DNA from: an uncultured Chitinophagales bacterium
Lineage (GTDB): Bacteria > Bacteroidota > Bacteroidia > Chitinophagales > Chitinophagaceae
Length of the DNA: 24,672 nt
Direction of reading: 5' to 3'
Assembly: GCA_946886475.1 (NCBI GenBank)
Contig: CAMPIQ010000043.1
Span: 1-24,672 of the forward strand
The position numbers were made by a program, and so were the translations under genes. Of the stretch, positions 1 to 9,100 are shown one piece after another (within the stretch, counting starts at the first letter, position 1; each line of letters starts with the position of its first letter). The notes under the pieces were generated by a model that had not been told where the DNA came from, made no database searches, and was given only the letters and a program-made list of their open reading frames with translations.

Positions 1-430
1 AAGAAAGTGCTCTTATCGATTGTGGCTCACCGGTAGAAACGGCATCTTCAATTACCTGGCTGATCAACATGCCTTCATCACAAATAAAACTGGTAAGGGA
101 AGTTGCTTTTTTATAGAATTTGCCTTCAACGGAAATCACGAGCATCGAAACCCTGGGTTTGCGTTTATAAACATGTGCCATAGCCAGAATACCGGTACTC
201 ATTTCCGCGGCCATGCTTAAACAGGCAAAATAGGTGGAACGAAATGGATTTTGTGTAAACCATTTGAAAGGAATGGTTACCACTACTTTTTCCCTGTTAA
301 CTTCCTTCACCCTTACGCCCGAGAAATAGGCAGCAGGCAGTTTTTGCAATAGAAAGAGCCTGAATTTAACCGGATGGCCGGCGAGGGCAAAGAAGGCATC
401 TGAAGGGGCCTGACTGTCATTATTGTCCAT
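1..430 (-). CDS. DUF4442 / hotdog-fold thioesterase-like protein (3' end cut by window edge)
   Basis: Reading the minus strand from the ATG at 430-428 gives 143 open codons with no stop before the window edge, so the C-terminus is missing. The protein opens with MDNNDSQAP, and the middle reads TIPFKWFTQNPFRSTYFA followed by CLSMAAEMSTG. That pattern is typical of DUF4442 proteins, which belong to the hotdog-fold thioesterase superfamily. No signal peptide is visible, so a cytoplasmic location is likely. The substrate is unknown; a thioester is only a family-level guess. It is divergent from the 528-1367 gene across a 97-bp AT-rich gap that must hold promoters for both. The family call is fairly sure; the enzymatic role is not. 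Confidence 0.8.
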   Translation of the reverse strand, partial: MDNNDSQAPSDAFFALAGHPVKFRLFLLQKLPAAYFSGVRVKEVNREKVVVTIPFKWFTQNPFRSTYFACLSMAAEMSTGILAMAHVYKRKPRVSMLVISVEGKFYKKATSLTSFICDEGMLISQVIEDAVSTGEPQSIRALS

Positions 431-527
431 AACTAAAGTTAATTGTATAATCATTTAAACACGCAGCAAATGCAGCCTGCTGATAAATGAAAAAAAAACT
501 ACATTTTTGAAACATAAATTATAAGGG

Positions 528-1367
528 ATGAAAAATATCTTTTTAATGACCGCCTGTTTACTTACCATGAATGGGTTTTCACAAAAAATAAATAACCAGC
601 TTTCATTTGAAAAAGGTAAAAAGCTGGAGATGACCTTAACCGTTAACAGCCTATCGGCATCCATGGGAAATACAACAGTGGATGCTGTGATTGAAAGAGT
701 ATTTGATATTGAAGATGTGATAAACGGGAATGCTGTAATTGAACACAAGATCAAAAGGATTCAGTTCAAAATGCAAAGCATCATGGGCGCTGAAGATTTT
801 GATTCGGAAAGAGAACAGGACAGGAAGGGTAATATGGGTAAGGCTTTTGAAAAAACACTGAAAAGCAAGTATACAATGACCATTGATGCCTACGGAAAAA
901 TACTGGATGTTAAGAAAGATGATGACAACAATGCTGAAAATAATGCGGCCACCAACGATATGATCGCTAATATTCTCGCCCAGTCAGGTGCAGGTATCAA
1001 AGAACCCGTTGCAGGTGAAGGATCGGATTTCATGATCCTGCCGGCCGGGGAATCAGGATCAGGCGACAGCTGGACAGATTCCCTGGAAAATGGTATTGGT
1101 CATTATACCATTGAAGCCATAACCGATTCAACTATTGTCATTCAGTTGAATGAAGAGATCCAGGTAAACCAGAAACAGGAGATGATGGGTAATGAGATCA
1201 ATATTATAACAGTTGAAAAATCAACAGGTACCATTCTACTGGACAGAAAAACAAAATTGCTCAAAGAAAAAAATGTAACCAGCACAGCCGAAGGTACCAT
1301 CAGTGCCATGGGACATACCATGCCGATCAATACGAAGACAACGAAGAAATGGGTGGTGAGGGGGTGA
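528..1367 (+). CDS. Secreted DUF6263-like protein
   Basis: A 279-residue protein with an N-terminal signal peptide: basic start, hydrophobic stretch at about residues 4-15, likely cleavage after GFSQ. The mature part is rich in beta-strand-like segments, with charged stretches around residues 90-105 (a run of Glu, Asp and Lys) and an Asp/Asn-rich patch at about 125-140. This layout resembles DUF6263 proteins, common secreted or periplasmic proteins of unknown function in Bacteroidota. No catalytic motif and no lipobox Cys are seen. It is divergent from the DUF4442 gene and convergent with lysA. Its stop codon is at 1365-1367, where a 7-bp-period array begins. The family name is moderately sure; the function is unknown. 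Confidence 0.75.
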   Translation: MKNIFLMTACLLTMNGFSQKINNQLSFEKGKKLEMTLTVNSLSASMGNTTVDAVIERVFDIEDVINGNAVIEHKIKRIQFKMQSIMGAEDFDSEREQDRKGNMGKAFEKTLKSKYTMTIDAYGKILDVKKDDDNNAENNAATNDMIANILAQSGAGIKEPVAGEGSDFMILPAGESGSGDSWTDSLENGIGHYTIEAITDSTIVIQLNEEIQVNQKQEMMGNEINIITVEKSTGTILLDRKTKLLKEKNVTSTAEGTISAMGHTMPINTKTTKKWVVRG

Positions 1368-1400
1368 GCCTCGAGTTGCGAGTTGTGAGCTGTGAGGCCT
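1366..1400. repeat. Degenerate heptanucleotide array (GAGnnnn x5)
   Basis: Five in-phase 7-bp units all starting with GAG: GAGCCTC, GAGTTGC, GAGTTGT, GAGCTGT, GAGGCCT. The first unit overlaps the stop codon of the upstream gene. It lies between two convergent genes (the DUF6263-like gene and lysA). One member of a family of 7-bp-period arrays in this window. Confidence 0.75.
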
Positions 1401-1420
1401 GGTAGCTTACAGCCCGAAGC

Positions 1421-2629
1421 TCAAAAAACCTGTTTGTTCAACAGATCATCAAATTCTTCCCTTCTTCGGATAAGCCTGGCTTCACCGTTCGAAACCAACA
1501 CCTCTGCGGGCTTGAATCTTGAATTGTAATTGCTCGACATTTCAAAACCATAAGCTCCTGCATTATAAAAAACTAGGTAATCTCCTTCTCTTACTTCATG
1601 CAATAAACGGTCCGTTGCAAATGTGTCGGTCTCGCAGATATAACCGGTAACCGTATAGGCTTTTTCCTGGGCCTGCGGATTGGAAATGTTCACTATGTGG
1701 TGATAGGCATCATACATCATAGGACGAATGAGGTGGTTGAGACCACTGTCAACACCTGCAAATGTCTGCACTCCATTTTCCTTGATCACGTTCACTTTGG
1801 TTACGAGGTAACCACATTCGCTCACCAGGAATTTACCAGGCTCAAACCACAACTGGAATTTCTTTCCGTTTATGAACAGATGTTTCTCAGCGTAATTTTT
1901 AAGTTTACCTGCAATCCAGGCCAGGTCGGTTTCCTCATCATCGGGCTCGTAAGGAACTTTAAAGCCACCTCCGAGGTCAATGATCTCCAGATCCGGGAAT
2001 TGAGGAATGAGCTCATTCAATACTTTAATACCGTGTACAAATACATCCGCGTCCTTAATATCACTCCCGGTATGTATGTGAAGCGTATTGACCTTTATTT
2101 TGAATTGATCAACCAAAGAAATCAAAAGACCCACCTGGTCAACAGGGATCCCAAACTTACTTTTTTCATGACCGGTAGATATTTTCAGATTTCCGCCCGC
2201 CAGGATATTCGGACGCATTCTAACGCCAACGGGATAGCTGCCGCCAAATTTTTTTCCGAATTTTTCAAGATTGGATAAGCTGTCAATATTTACATGCACG
2301 CCGGATGCTACTGCTTCTTCAATTTCATCGAAAGCAATTCCATTTGAAGTGTAAAGAATATTCTCCGGTACCACGCCTGCATGCAATGCCAGTTTTACTT
2401 CATTGATGCTGCTGCAATCAATTCCGCATCCAAGTGAATTGATGTATTTGAGAACATTGATATTGGTAAGTGCCTTACAGGCAAAAAAGAATCTGGCGTC
2501 CAATACAGAAAAACCGGATACCAGTTTTTCGTATTGTTCCTTTATTTTTTCAGCATGATATACATAAAGCGGCGTACCGTAACGGTCTGCCAGTTGTGCC
2601 AACCGGCTATGTGGTAAACTTTGGGACAT
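1421..2629 (-). CDS. lysA: Diaminopimelate decarboxylase
   Basis: A 402-residue fold-type III PLP enzyme. LysA removes CO2 from meso-diaminopimelate to give L-lysine, the last step of lysine synthesis, in the cytoplasm. The Schiff-base lysine is K52 in FFFACKALTN. The barrel has HIHTGSD at 184-190, the phosphate-binding Gly loop LGGGF at 219-223, and EPGK at 263-266. The C-terminal domain has C332-E333 and the GAYGFEMSSNYNSR segment (358-371) with Y360, which fits LysA better than other alanine-racemase-fold decarboxylases. The length is normal. It lies 33 bp downstream of scpB on the same strand, so the two are probably co-transcribed. No linked dap genes are seen. Confidence 0.95.
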   Translation of the reverse strand: MSQSLPHSRLAQLADRYGTPLYVYHAEKIKEQYEKLVSGFSVLDARFFFACKALTNINVLKYINSLGCGIDCSSINEVKLALHAGVVPENILYTSNGIAFDEIEEAVASGVHVNIDSLSNLEKFGKKFGGSYPVGVRMRPNILAGGNLKISTGHEKSKFGIPVDQVGLLISLVDQFKIKVNTLHIHTGSDIKDADVFVHGIKVLNELIPQFPDLEIIDLGGGFKVPYEPDDEETDLAWIAGKLKNYAEKHLFINGKKFQLWFEPGKFLVSECGYLVTKVNVIKENGVQTFAGVDSGLNHLIRPMMYDAYHHIVNISNPQAQEKAYTVTGYICETDTFATDRLLHEVREGDYLVFYNAGAYGFEMSSNYNSRFKPAEVLVSNGEARLIRRREEFDDLLNKQVF

Positions 2630-2662
2630 GTAAAATCTATTGGAAGATGGGGCTAAAAATAT

Positions 2663-3643
2663 CTATTGGTTCTCATCCTTCATTTCATCGTCCGTTTCGT
2701 CATCTTCTGCTTCCTCATTCTTATCATGATCAACGGAAGATTCGTCATCCTCAGCTTCCTCTTTTATTTCTTCTGCTTCTTCCACCTCATCACCTTCAAT
2801 AAAAGTTTCATCGGCAATAAATTCTTCTACAGCTTCTTCTGTTGATTCGTCCTCAACCGGAATTTCATCCTGTTCTGCCGGTGAATTTTCAGGGGCAACT
2901 TCCATTTCACCAAAACTATGTCCATTTATAAAACCTTCCTCTTCCGCTCCGGAAATTTCCTGGTCAACAATAAGTTCGCCGTTATCCGAAACAGCTAATT
3001 CCCCCGGTTCAAAATCGGTATGGTGTACAATGGTGGGTTCCACCAATTGGTCGGCAAGCACCTCTTTGATCCTGGGAAGGTCTTCGGGTGAATTGATGCC
3101 GAAATAATCCATAAAGTTTTTGGAAGTGGCATAAACCAATGGATGTCCCGGTAATTTTTCATTTCGTCCGGTAATAACGATCAATTCTTTTTCAAGTAAT
3201 TTTTGAACGGCATAATCGGAGCTTACTCCGCGAATGGCTTCGATCTCACCTTTTGTTACCGGTTGTTTATAGGCAACTATAGCAAGGGTTTCCAAAGCAG
3301 CGGCAGAAAGCCGCTTTAAAAATTTTTCACCATTTAACTGGGCAACGGTCTTATGAAAATCTTTTTTGGTAAGGAATTGCCATCCGCCACCACTCTGTCT
3401 TACTTCGAATGGATAAAATTCAGAATTATATTTTTCAACTATACCATCCATAGCTGCTTCCACCTGGTCAACCACGATCTTATCTTCCATGAAACCAAAA
3501 GCCTGGTTTATGAGATCCGTAAGCTCTAAAGTGGTGAGTGGCTTATCGCTCGCAAAGATCAAAGCTTCGATATGTGGAATAAGTCCCTGCGTTCCTCCAA
3601 ATTCGGAGAACTTAGGTCCTTCGCTATTTTCATTTTCAGACAT
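2663..3643 (-). CDS. scpB: Segregation and condensation protein B with long acidic tail
   Basis: A 326-residue protein. Residues about 20-190 form the ScpB paired winged-helix region, marked by HIEALIFAS near the start, LSAAALETLAIVAYKQPVTKGEIEAIRG in the middle (in two stretches), and GHPLVYATS at about 166-174. ScpB binds ScpA and SMC to form the bacterial condensin that organises and segregates the chromosome. ScpB is usually about 170-220 residues. Here about 120 extra C-terminal residues are overwhelmingly Glu and Asp and look disordered. The coding frame stays open through this low-complexity DNA. It is upstream of lysA (33-bp gap) and downstream of atpG (90-bp gap). scpA is not in the window. 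Confidence 0.93.
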   Translation of the reverse strand: MSENENSEGPKFSEFGGTQGLIPHIEALIFASDKPLTTLELTDLINQAFGFMEDKIVVDQVEAAMDGIVEKYNSEFYPFEVRQSGGGWQFLTKKDFHKTVAQLNGEKFLKRLSAAALETLAIVAYKQPVTKGEIEAIRGVSSDYAVQKLLEKELIVITGRNEKLPGHPLVYATSKNFMDYFGINSPEDLPRIKEVLADQLVEPTIVHHTDFEPGELAVSDNGELIVDQEISGAEEEGFINGHSFGEMEVAPENSPAEQDEIPVEDESTEEAVEEFIADETFIEGDEVEEAEEIKEEAEDDESSVDHDKNEEAEDDETDDEMKDENQ

Positions 3644-3705
3644 GCTTCGACTTGAAGATTATAATAATTGAATACCGTAATTTTTTTTGAGTCTTCACTT
3701 AGTTA

Positions 3706-3720
3706 CCGCCCATCAGGCGG
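3706..3720. other. Small GC-rich hairpin between atpG and scpB
   Basis: CCGCC, loop CATCA, GGCGG: a 5-bp GC stem between the atpG stop and the scpB start. It lacks a T-tract in the minus direction (an A-tract follows instead), so it is not a standard terminator for atpG. It may be an mRNA stability or leader structure. Confidence 0.35.
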
Positions 3721-3733
3721 CGTACAGGGCGTA

Positions 3734-4615
3734 TTATCCCTGCAATGCAGCTGCACCACTTACGATCTCGGTAAGTTCGGTAGTGATGGCCGCCTGTCTT
3801 GCCCGGTTATAAGAGATCTTGAGGCTGCGTAACAGCTCATTCGCATTTTCGCTTGCCTTATCCATAGCCGTCATGCGGGCACCATGCTCGGAAGCATTGG
3901 CATCCAGTACGGCTTTAAATAATTGCGTATTGAGGATCTTGGGCATAAGTTCTGCGATCAGCTCTTCCTGGTTTGGATCGAAAATGAAATCGGCCTTTAC
4001 ACCACTGCCTGAACCGGCAGTTTTGGGTATTGGTAAAAATTGCTCAACTACAAAACGTTGCGTTGCTGCATTTTTGAATTCGCTGTATACGATCTCAACC
4101 GCATCAAATTCTTTTTCCCTGAATGCTTTTACGGCATCCTGAGCCGCTGCCTGAACATTTTCAAAAGTGAGTTTCAGGAATATATCCTTATGACTGTCGT
4201 TAACCTTGTAATTATTTTTTACAAAGTGCTCATATCCTTTTTTACCAATGCTCCAGATGGTAACGTTGCCCCTGCTAAACTGGGTAGCATATTTTTCCTT
4301 TATGGTTTGTTTGGCCAGTTTGATAACGTTGGCATTGTAGGCACCTGCCAGTCCGCGGTCTGAGGTGATCACGATCAATAATACTTTTTCCACAGGCCGT
4401 TCTGTTGCAAGCGTATTACTCCCTTCCACCTGGGTATTGCTCACAATATTACTGAGCATATCCTGCAGCTTTCTGGCATAGGGACGCATTTGAACAATGG
4501 AATCCTGCGCACGACGCAATTTAGCTGCGCTCACCATTTTCATTGCCTTTGTGATCTGCTGCGTACTCTGAACGGATTTGATCCTGTTACGGACTTCTTT
4601 TAACTGGCCGGCCAT
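3734..4615 (-). CDS. atpG: F1Fo ATP synthase gamma subunit
   Basis: A 293-residue protein. The N-terminus, GQLKEVRNRIKSVQSTQQIT then KAMKMVSAAKLRRAQ, and the C-terminal helix with ISYNRARQAAITTEL then TEIVSGAAAL are the two conserved coiled-coil helices of the gamma rotor shaft. Gamma turns inside the alpha3-beta3 ring and couples proton flow through Fo to ATP synthesis; it sits on the cytoplasmic face of the membrane. The length is normal. In most bacteria atpG lies between atpA and atpD, but here its neighbours are scpB (downstream) and a divergent GNAT gene (upstream), so it is detached from the other atp genes. A -7-like box at 4717-4724 and a 7-mer inverted repeat lie upstream. Confidence 0.96.
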   Translation of the reverse strand: MAGQLKEVRNRIKSVQSTQQITKAMKMVSAAKLRRAQDSIVQMRPYARKLQDMLSNIVSNTQVEGSNTLATERPVEKVLLIVITSDRGLAGAYNANVIKLAKQTIKEKYATQFSRGNVTIWSIGKKGYEHFVKNNYKVNDSHKDIFLKLTFENVQAAAQDAVKAFREKEFDAVEIVYSEFKNAATQRFVVEQFLPIPKTAGSGSGVKADFIFDPNQEELIAELMPKILNTQLFKAVLDANASEHGARMTAMDKASENANELLRSLKISYNRARQAAITTELTEIVSGAAALQG

Positions 4616-4621
4616 TTTTCT

Positions 4622-4703
4622 AGTTTAAAGTTTATAGTTCAAAGTTCAAAGTCAGTCGTCTTAACTTATAGAGTCTGGATTGGAACGCTTTGAACTTTGA
4701 ACT
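4622..4703. repeat. Inverted pair of heptanucleotide arrays in the atpG leader
   Basis: The left arm has in-phase 7-mers AGTTTAA, AGTTTAT, AGTTCAA, AGTTCAA at 4622-4649. The right arm is two TTGAACT units at 4690-4703. Positions 4636-4651 and 4688-4703 are perfect 16-bp reverse complements separated by 36 bp, so RNA from either strand could fold into a long stem. It lies between the atpG start and its likely promoter. Confidence 0.85.
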
Positions 4704-4716
4704 GCTATTCGGGCCG

Positions 4717-4724
4717 CAAAAGTA
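4717..4724 (-). promoter_or_regulatory. Likely atpG promoter -7 box (TACTTTTG)
   Basis: The minus strand reads TACTTTTG, an exact match to the Bacteroidota -7 consensus TAnnTTTG. A TTTG further upstream (4753-4750) is a candidate -33 box, but its 25-bp gap is a little long. If used, the atpG leader would be about 95 nt and would include the inverted heptamer repeat. Confidence 0.5.
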
Positions 4725-4772
4725 CGGCATTCCATATTTATTAACCTGCCAAATTTGGGTTTAATTTGGGGC

Positions 4773-5204
4773 ATGGAAATCAAGACAGCCACCACTAAAG
4801 AGGATTTTTTGGACTGCTGGGAAGTGGTTCATGAGCTCAGGCCTCTGTTAACGCCTGAAACCTATATTGAACTGGTGCTGACCATGCTTGACGAAGGGTA
4901 TCATATGATCTATATTGAAGAAAAGGGAAAGGCGGTGGCCTTCTGCGGGTTCCGGTACACAACCATGCTTTACAGGGGAAAAAGCATTTATATTGACGAC
5001 CTCTGTACCCTTCCCAACTGCCGGGGAAAAGGTTATGCCGGCATTTTATTGAAGCATGTGATCGGATTATCCAGGTCTGAAGGGCTTCAAAGCATACACC
5101 TGGATTCCGGGCACTGGAGGCATGACGCCCACCGGCTTTATTTGAATCATGGATTTATTATGAATGCGCATCATTTCGTTCTCGAGCTGTCTGCCAACCG
5201 GTGA
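4773..5204 (+). CDS. GNAT-family N-acetyltransferase
   Basis: A 143-residue single-domain GNAT protein. GNAT enzymes move an acetyl group from acetyl-CoA to an amine. Motif A is DLCTLPNCRGKGYAGILL; R84-G85-K86-G87-x-A89 is the pyrophosphate-binding loop. Near the end, RLYLNHGF (121-128) is the usual motif B region. The substrate cannot be read from the sequence. I chose the ATG at 4773; an upstream in-frame TTG at 4755 would add only six residues and lies in AT-rich promoter-like DNA. The gene is divergent from atpG and convergent with the lipoprotein gene, whose end is 6 bp away, so it is probably a single-gene unit. Confidence 0.85.
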   Translation: MEIKTATTKEDFLDCWEVVHELRPLLTPETYIELVLTMLDEGYHMIYIEEKGKAVAFCGFRYTTMLYRGKSIYIDDLCTLPNCRGKGYAGILLKHVIGLSRSEGLQSIHLDSGHWRHDAHRLYLNHGFIMNAHHFVLELSANR

Positions 5205-5210
5205 TGCGGA

Positions 5211-5906
5211 TTAATTAACCAGTTCAAATTCCCTTTTTAAAGAATAGGTAAGGGTAATTCTTCCCCCTGCTTTTGTTGTTTCTTTTAATGCGCTTTCCTT
5301 TTCCCGGTGAAGTTCAAATCCTATCGGACCATTCTTTAAACGGGCCAGCATTTGAACAGTAATTTTAAGTTCTGCATTGGTAACAGCCACAGGCTGGTTG
5401 ATCCAGCTTGTACCAAATGCCGTATCCGTCATTACCAGCCGCAAAGGCGTTCTGTTCAAAGGAAAATCCTTTAGTTTAACGGTCAGCTCATTTCTTTTGA
5501 TCACAGGTGGTAATGGTGTGGCTAAAGAAAAAGGAGCGAACTCAAATTGCTCCGTAAATTTTTTCCCAAATGAAGTGAGCACGATGGTATGTTTCCCTTT
5601 GAAATCCTCGAAAGGCAATACAACTTCATAATAGACCCCGTTGAAACGGCTACTGTCCGGTGAAATTAGTTTACCATCCAATTGTATACTGGCCGAATCT
5701 TTCAATTTAATGGCCTCTCCATCAGCACCACCCTGCAGGAATTGAAATTTACAGGTCACGAATTCATTGGTCTCTGCTGCGGTAATGGTATAAGCCAGGT
5801 AGATATTTCCCAGGTCACTGGCGTCTGCCTTCACATCCTTATTTTCATTACAACCAGCCATAATGACCGTAAATAATAATAATGCTATGATCGAATTCCA
5901 CCTCAT
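5211..5906 (-). CDS. Putative lipoprotein, function unknown
   Basis: Starting at the ATG at 5906-5904 gives 231 residues beginning with a lipoprotein signal peptide: MRW, a hydrophobic core, then VIMAGC with the lipidated Cys at residue 19. The reading frame is open for 23 more codons upstream, but that start would bury the signal, so I prefer the shorter one. The mature protein seems to be made of repeated beta-rich stretches, possibly two Ig-like modules split near a PLPPVIKRNELTVKL segment. I do not recognise the family. It is probably anchored in the inner or outer membrane, facing the periplasm. It is divergent from secA; the 242-bp gap between them carries a secA promoter candidate. Confidence 0.75.
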   Translation of the reverse strand: MRWNSIIALLLFTVIMAGCNENKDVKADASDLGNIYLAYTITAAETNEFVTCKFQFLQGGADGEAIKLKDSASIQLDGKLISPDSSRFNGVYYEVVLPFEDFKGKHTIVLTSFGKKFTEQFEFAPFSLATPLPPVIKRNELTVKLKDFPLNRTPLRLVMTDTAFGTSWINQPVAVTNAELKITVQMLARLKNGPIGFELHREKESALKETTKAGGRITLTYSLKREFELVN

Positions 5907-6016
5907 ATATTTTCTGATTAATTCCCGGATAATGGCAAAGTACGTTAAACAAAATGTAAAACCTTTTACTGTCACCGCCCGCGTTAAATAGCTAATGGGA
6001 ACACTTCATTTTGATT

Positions 6017-6024
6017 TATCTTTG
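6017..6024 (+). promoter_or_regulatory. Likely secA promoter -7 box (TATCTTTG)
   Basis: Exact match to TAnnTTTG, 124 bp upstream of the secA ATG. No good -33 TTTG is seen at the usual spacing. If used, it gives a secA leader of roughly 115 nt. Confidence 0.45.
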
Positions 6025-6097
6025 ACGCCCTGTCAAATTGGCTTTTGAATACATTAGCACCTTTTTTGACAACAAAAAAGATTACCCCGGTTAGTTA

Positions 6098-6111
6098 AGC
6101 GGTTTGCCGCT
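6098..6111 (+). other. Small hairpin in the secA leader
   Basis: AGCGG, loop TTTG, CCGCT: a perfect 5-bp stem with a 4-nt loop, 37 bp before the secA start. No T-tract follows, so it is not a terminator. It may be a leader structure. Confidence 0.35.
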
Positions 6112-6148
6112 ACAACAACCTTTTACTTAATTAAAAGATTTCATAAAG

Positions 6149-9100
6149 ATGATCGGCTTCATTACAAAGATATTCGGAGGCAGCAAATCTGAGAAAGATG
6201 TTAAGATGGTACTGCCGCTGGTTTCACAGATCAACCAGAACTTTGAGGCATACCAAACGCTCAGCAACGATGAGCTAAGAAATAAAACACAGGAGTTCCG
6301 GGAAAGAATTGCCAACCACCTCAGGGACATCGATGCGCAAATTGCAGAAACCAATTCAAGAGCCGAAGAATTACCCTTTGAGGATCTCGTAGGCAAGGAT
6401 GCCATTTACCAGGAAGTAGATAAGCTAAAAAAGGACCGCGACCAGAAAATTGAGGAGATACTAAAAGAGATCCTTCCCGAAGCATTTGCAGTTGTAAAAG
6501 AAACAGCCAGGCGTTTTAAGGAAAATGAGGAACTCGAATCTACAGCAACCCAGTTGGACAGGGACTTCAGTGTAGTAAAAAATCATATCAGCATCAGGGG
6601 TGATAAATCCATTTACAAAAATACCTGGACGGCCGGTGGCGGGCAGATCACCTGGAACATGGTGCATTACGATGTGCAGCTGATAGGTGGTATGGTTCTG
6701 CACCAGGGTAAGATTGCAGAGATGGCAACGGGTGAAGGTAAAACACTGGTTTCAACGCTGCCTGCTTATTTGAATGCGCTGGCCGGTGAAGGTGTACATA
6801 TCGTAACGGTAAATGATTACCTGGCGCGACGCGACAGTGAATGGAACGGTCCAATTTTCGAATGGCTTGGATTAAGGGTAGACTGCATTGATAAGCACCA
6901 GCCTAATAGTGAGGAACGCCGCAGGGCCTACCAGGCAGATATCACTTATGGTACAAATAATGAATTTGGTTTTGATTACCTCCGCGATAATATGGTGCAT
7001 ACGCCGGAAGAAATGGTGCAACGCAAACACCATTATGCCATGGTGGATGAAGTGGACTCCGTACTGATTGATGATGCAAGAACTCCATTGATCATTTCCG
7101 GACCTGTTCCTAAGGGCGACGACCAGCAATACCATATATTAAAACCAAGGGTTCAGCAATTGGTGGAAGCGCAGGAAAGAAATGTCCGGGGTTTTTTAAA
7201 TGAAGCCAAGAAAAAATTTGCTGAAGGCGATGATGATCCAAAAAGCGGCGGACTGTTTCTATTCCGTGCACACCGGGGCTTGCCAAAATATGGTCCGCTG
7301 ATCAAATTTTTAAGTGAGCCTGGCGTAAGAGCCAAATTGCAAAAGACCGAAAATTATTACCTCGCCGACCAGATGCGCAATATGCATATTGTTGATGAGG
7401 AACTGCTCTTCCATATTGATGAAAAAAATAAATCAGTTGAACTTACGGACAAAGGTATCAGCATGATCACAAGAGCAGGTGAAGACCCTGATTTCTTTAT
7501 CCTTCCTGATATTGGTGTAAAGCTGAATGATATTGAACAAAGCGATGCGGCGGCAGAAGAAAAAATGCACCGCAAAGAAGAAGTATTGAATGAATATTCA
7601 CAGAAAGCAGACAGGATACATTCCGTACAGCAGTTATTGAAATCATACGCATTATTCGACAAGGATGTTGAATATGTGGTGATGGATGGCCAGGTAAAGA
7701 TCGTGGATGAACAAACCGGCCGTATTCTCGATGGCCGCCGTTATAGCGATGGTTTGCATCAGGCCATTGAAGCTAAGGAAAACGTAAAGATCGAAGCCGC
7801 TACACAAACTTATGCCACGGTGACCTTGCAGAATTACTTCCGTATGTACCATAAGCTTGCTGGTATGACGGGTACTGCAGAAACAGAAGCAGCGGAATTA
7901 TGGAGCATCTATAAACTGGATGTGGTAAATGTTCCTACCAACATTCCTGTAATCAGAAAAGACCACCAGGATAAAGTATATAAAACAAGGAAAGAAAAAT
8001 TCAATGCGGTTATAGAAGAGATCGAAGCTTTAAGAAATGCAGGAAGACCGGTGCTTGTAGGTACAACCTCGGTAGAGGTAAGTGAACTGTTAAGCCGTAT
8101 GCTGTCTGTCCGGAAGATCCCGCACAACGTATTGAATGCAAAACAACACGCAAAAGAAGCACAGGTGGTGGCAGAAGCAGGTTTGCCTGGAGCAATAACC
8201 ATTGCAACCAATATGGCAGGCCGTGGTACGGATATCAAACTCGGTCCGGGTGTTAAAGATGCAGGAGGACTGGCCATCATTGGTACGGAGCGTCATGAAT
8301 CGCGCCGGGTGGACAGGCAGTTAAGAGGCCGGTCGGGCCGTCAGGGCGATCCTGGTACAACCCAGTTCTATGTTTCACTTGAAGATGACCTGATGCGCAT
8401 GTTTGGAAGTGAAAGGATTGCAGGGCTGATGGACAGGTTTGGATACAAGGAAGGAGAAGTGATCCAGCACAGTATGATCACCAAGTCGATTGAAAGAGCA
8501 CAGAAAAAAGTGGAAGAAAATAATTTTGGTATTCGTAAAAGACTGCTGGAATATGATGATGTGATGAATAAACAGCGTAATGCTGTTTACGACAGAAGAA
8601 ATCACGCCTTGTTTGGAGAAAGGCTTGCGTTGGATATTGACAATGCTTTTTCAGTAACCGCAGAAGAACTTGTTAGTGCGCATAAGGAACAGGAAGACTA
8701 TGAAGGATTCAGGCTTGCCTGCATTGTTACATTTGGTCTGGATACCTCCATTGATGAAGAGACCTTCAAAAGAAAAGACATCAATTCACTGGCTGATACT
8801 TTATACAGTGAAACCATCACAAATTATCAGCAGCATAAACAGGATGTAAAAAAACAGGCCGTTCCGGTTTTCAAAAATATCAGGCAGACACAGGGTGCGC
8901 ATATTGAAAACGTGGTGGTACCTTTTACAGATGGGAAAAAAGGGATCAATGTGCTTACCCATCTTGAAAAAACCATTACTTCCAACGGTGATGAATTGTG
9001 TAATGCCATGGAAAGAAACATTACCCTGGCCATTATTGACGATTCATGGAAAGAACACCTCCGTTCCATGGACGATCTGAAACAAAGTGTGCAAACTGCC

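Noticed and set aside
1697..2278. A 193-codon open frame on the plus strand inside lysA
   Set aside because: It is antisense to a protein with clear LysA motifs and its translation has no recognisable domain or start context.
4622..4703. CRISPR array or mobile element terminal repeats
   Set aside because: Units are only 7 bp, there are no unique spacers of even length, no cas or transposase genes are nearby, and no target-site duplication is visible.
5907..5975. A 23-residue N-terminal extension of the 5211-5906 lipoprotein
   Set aside because: It would place extra residues ahead of a complete lipoprotein signal peptide that begins at the ATG at 5906.
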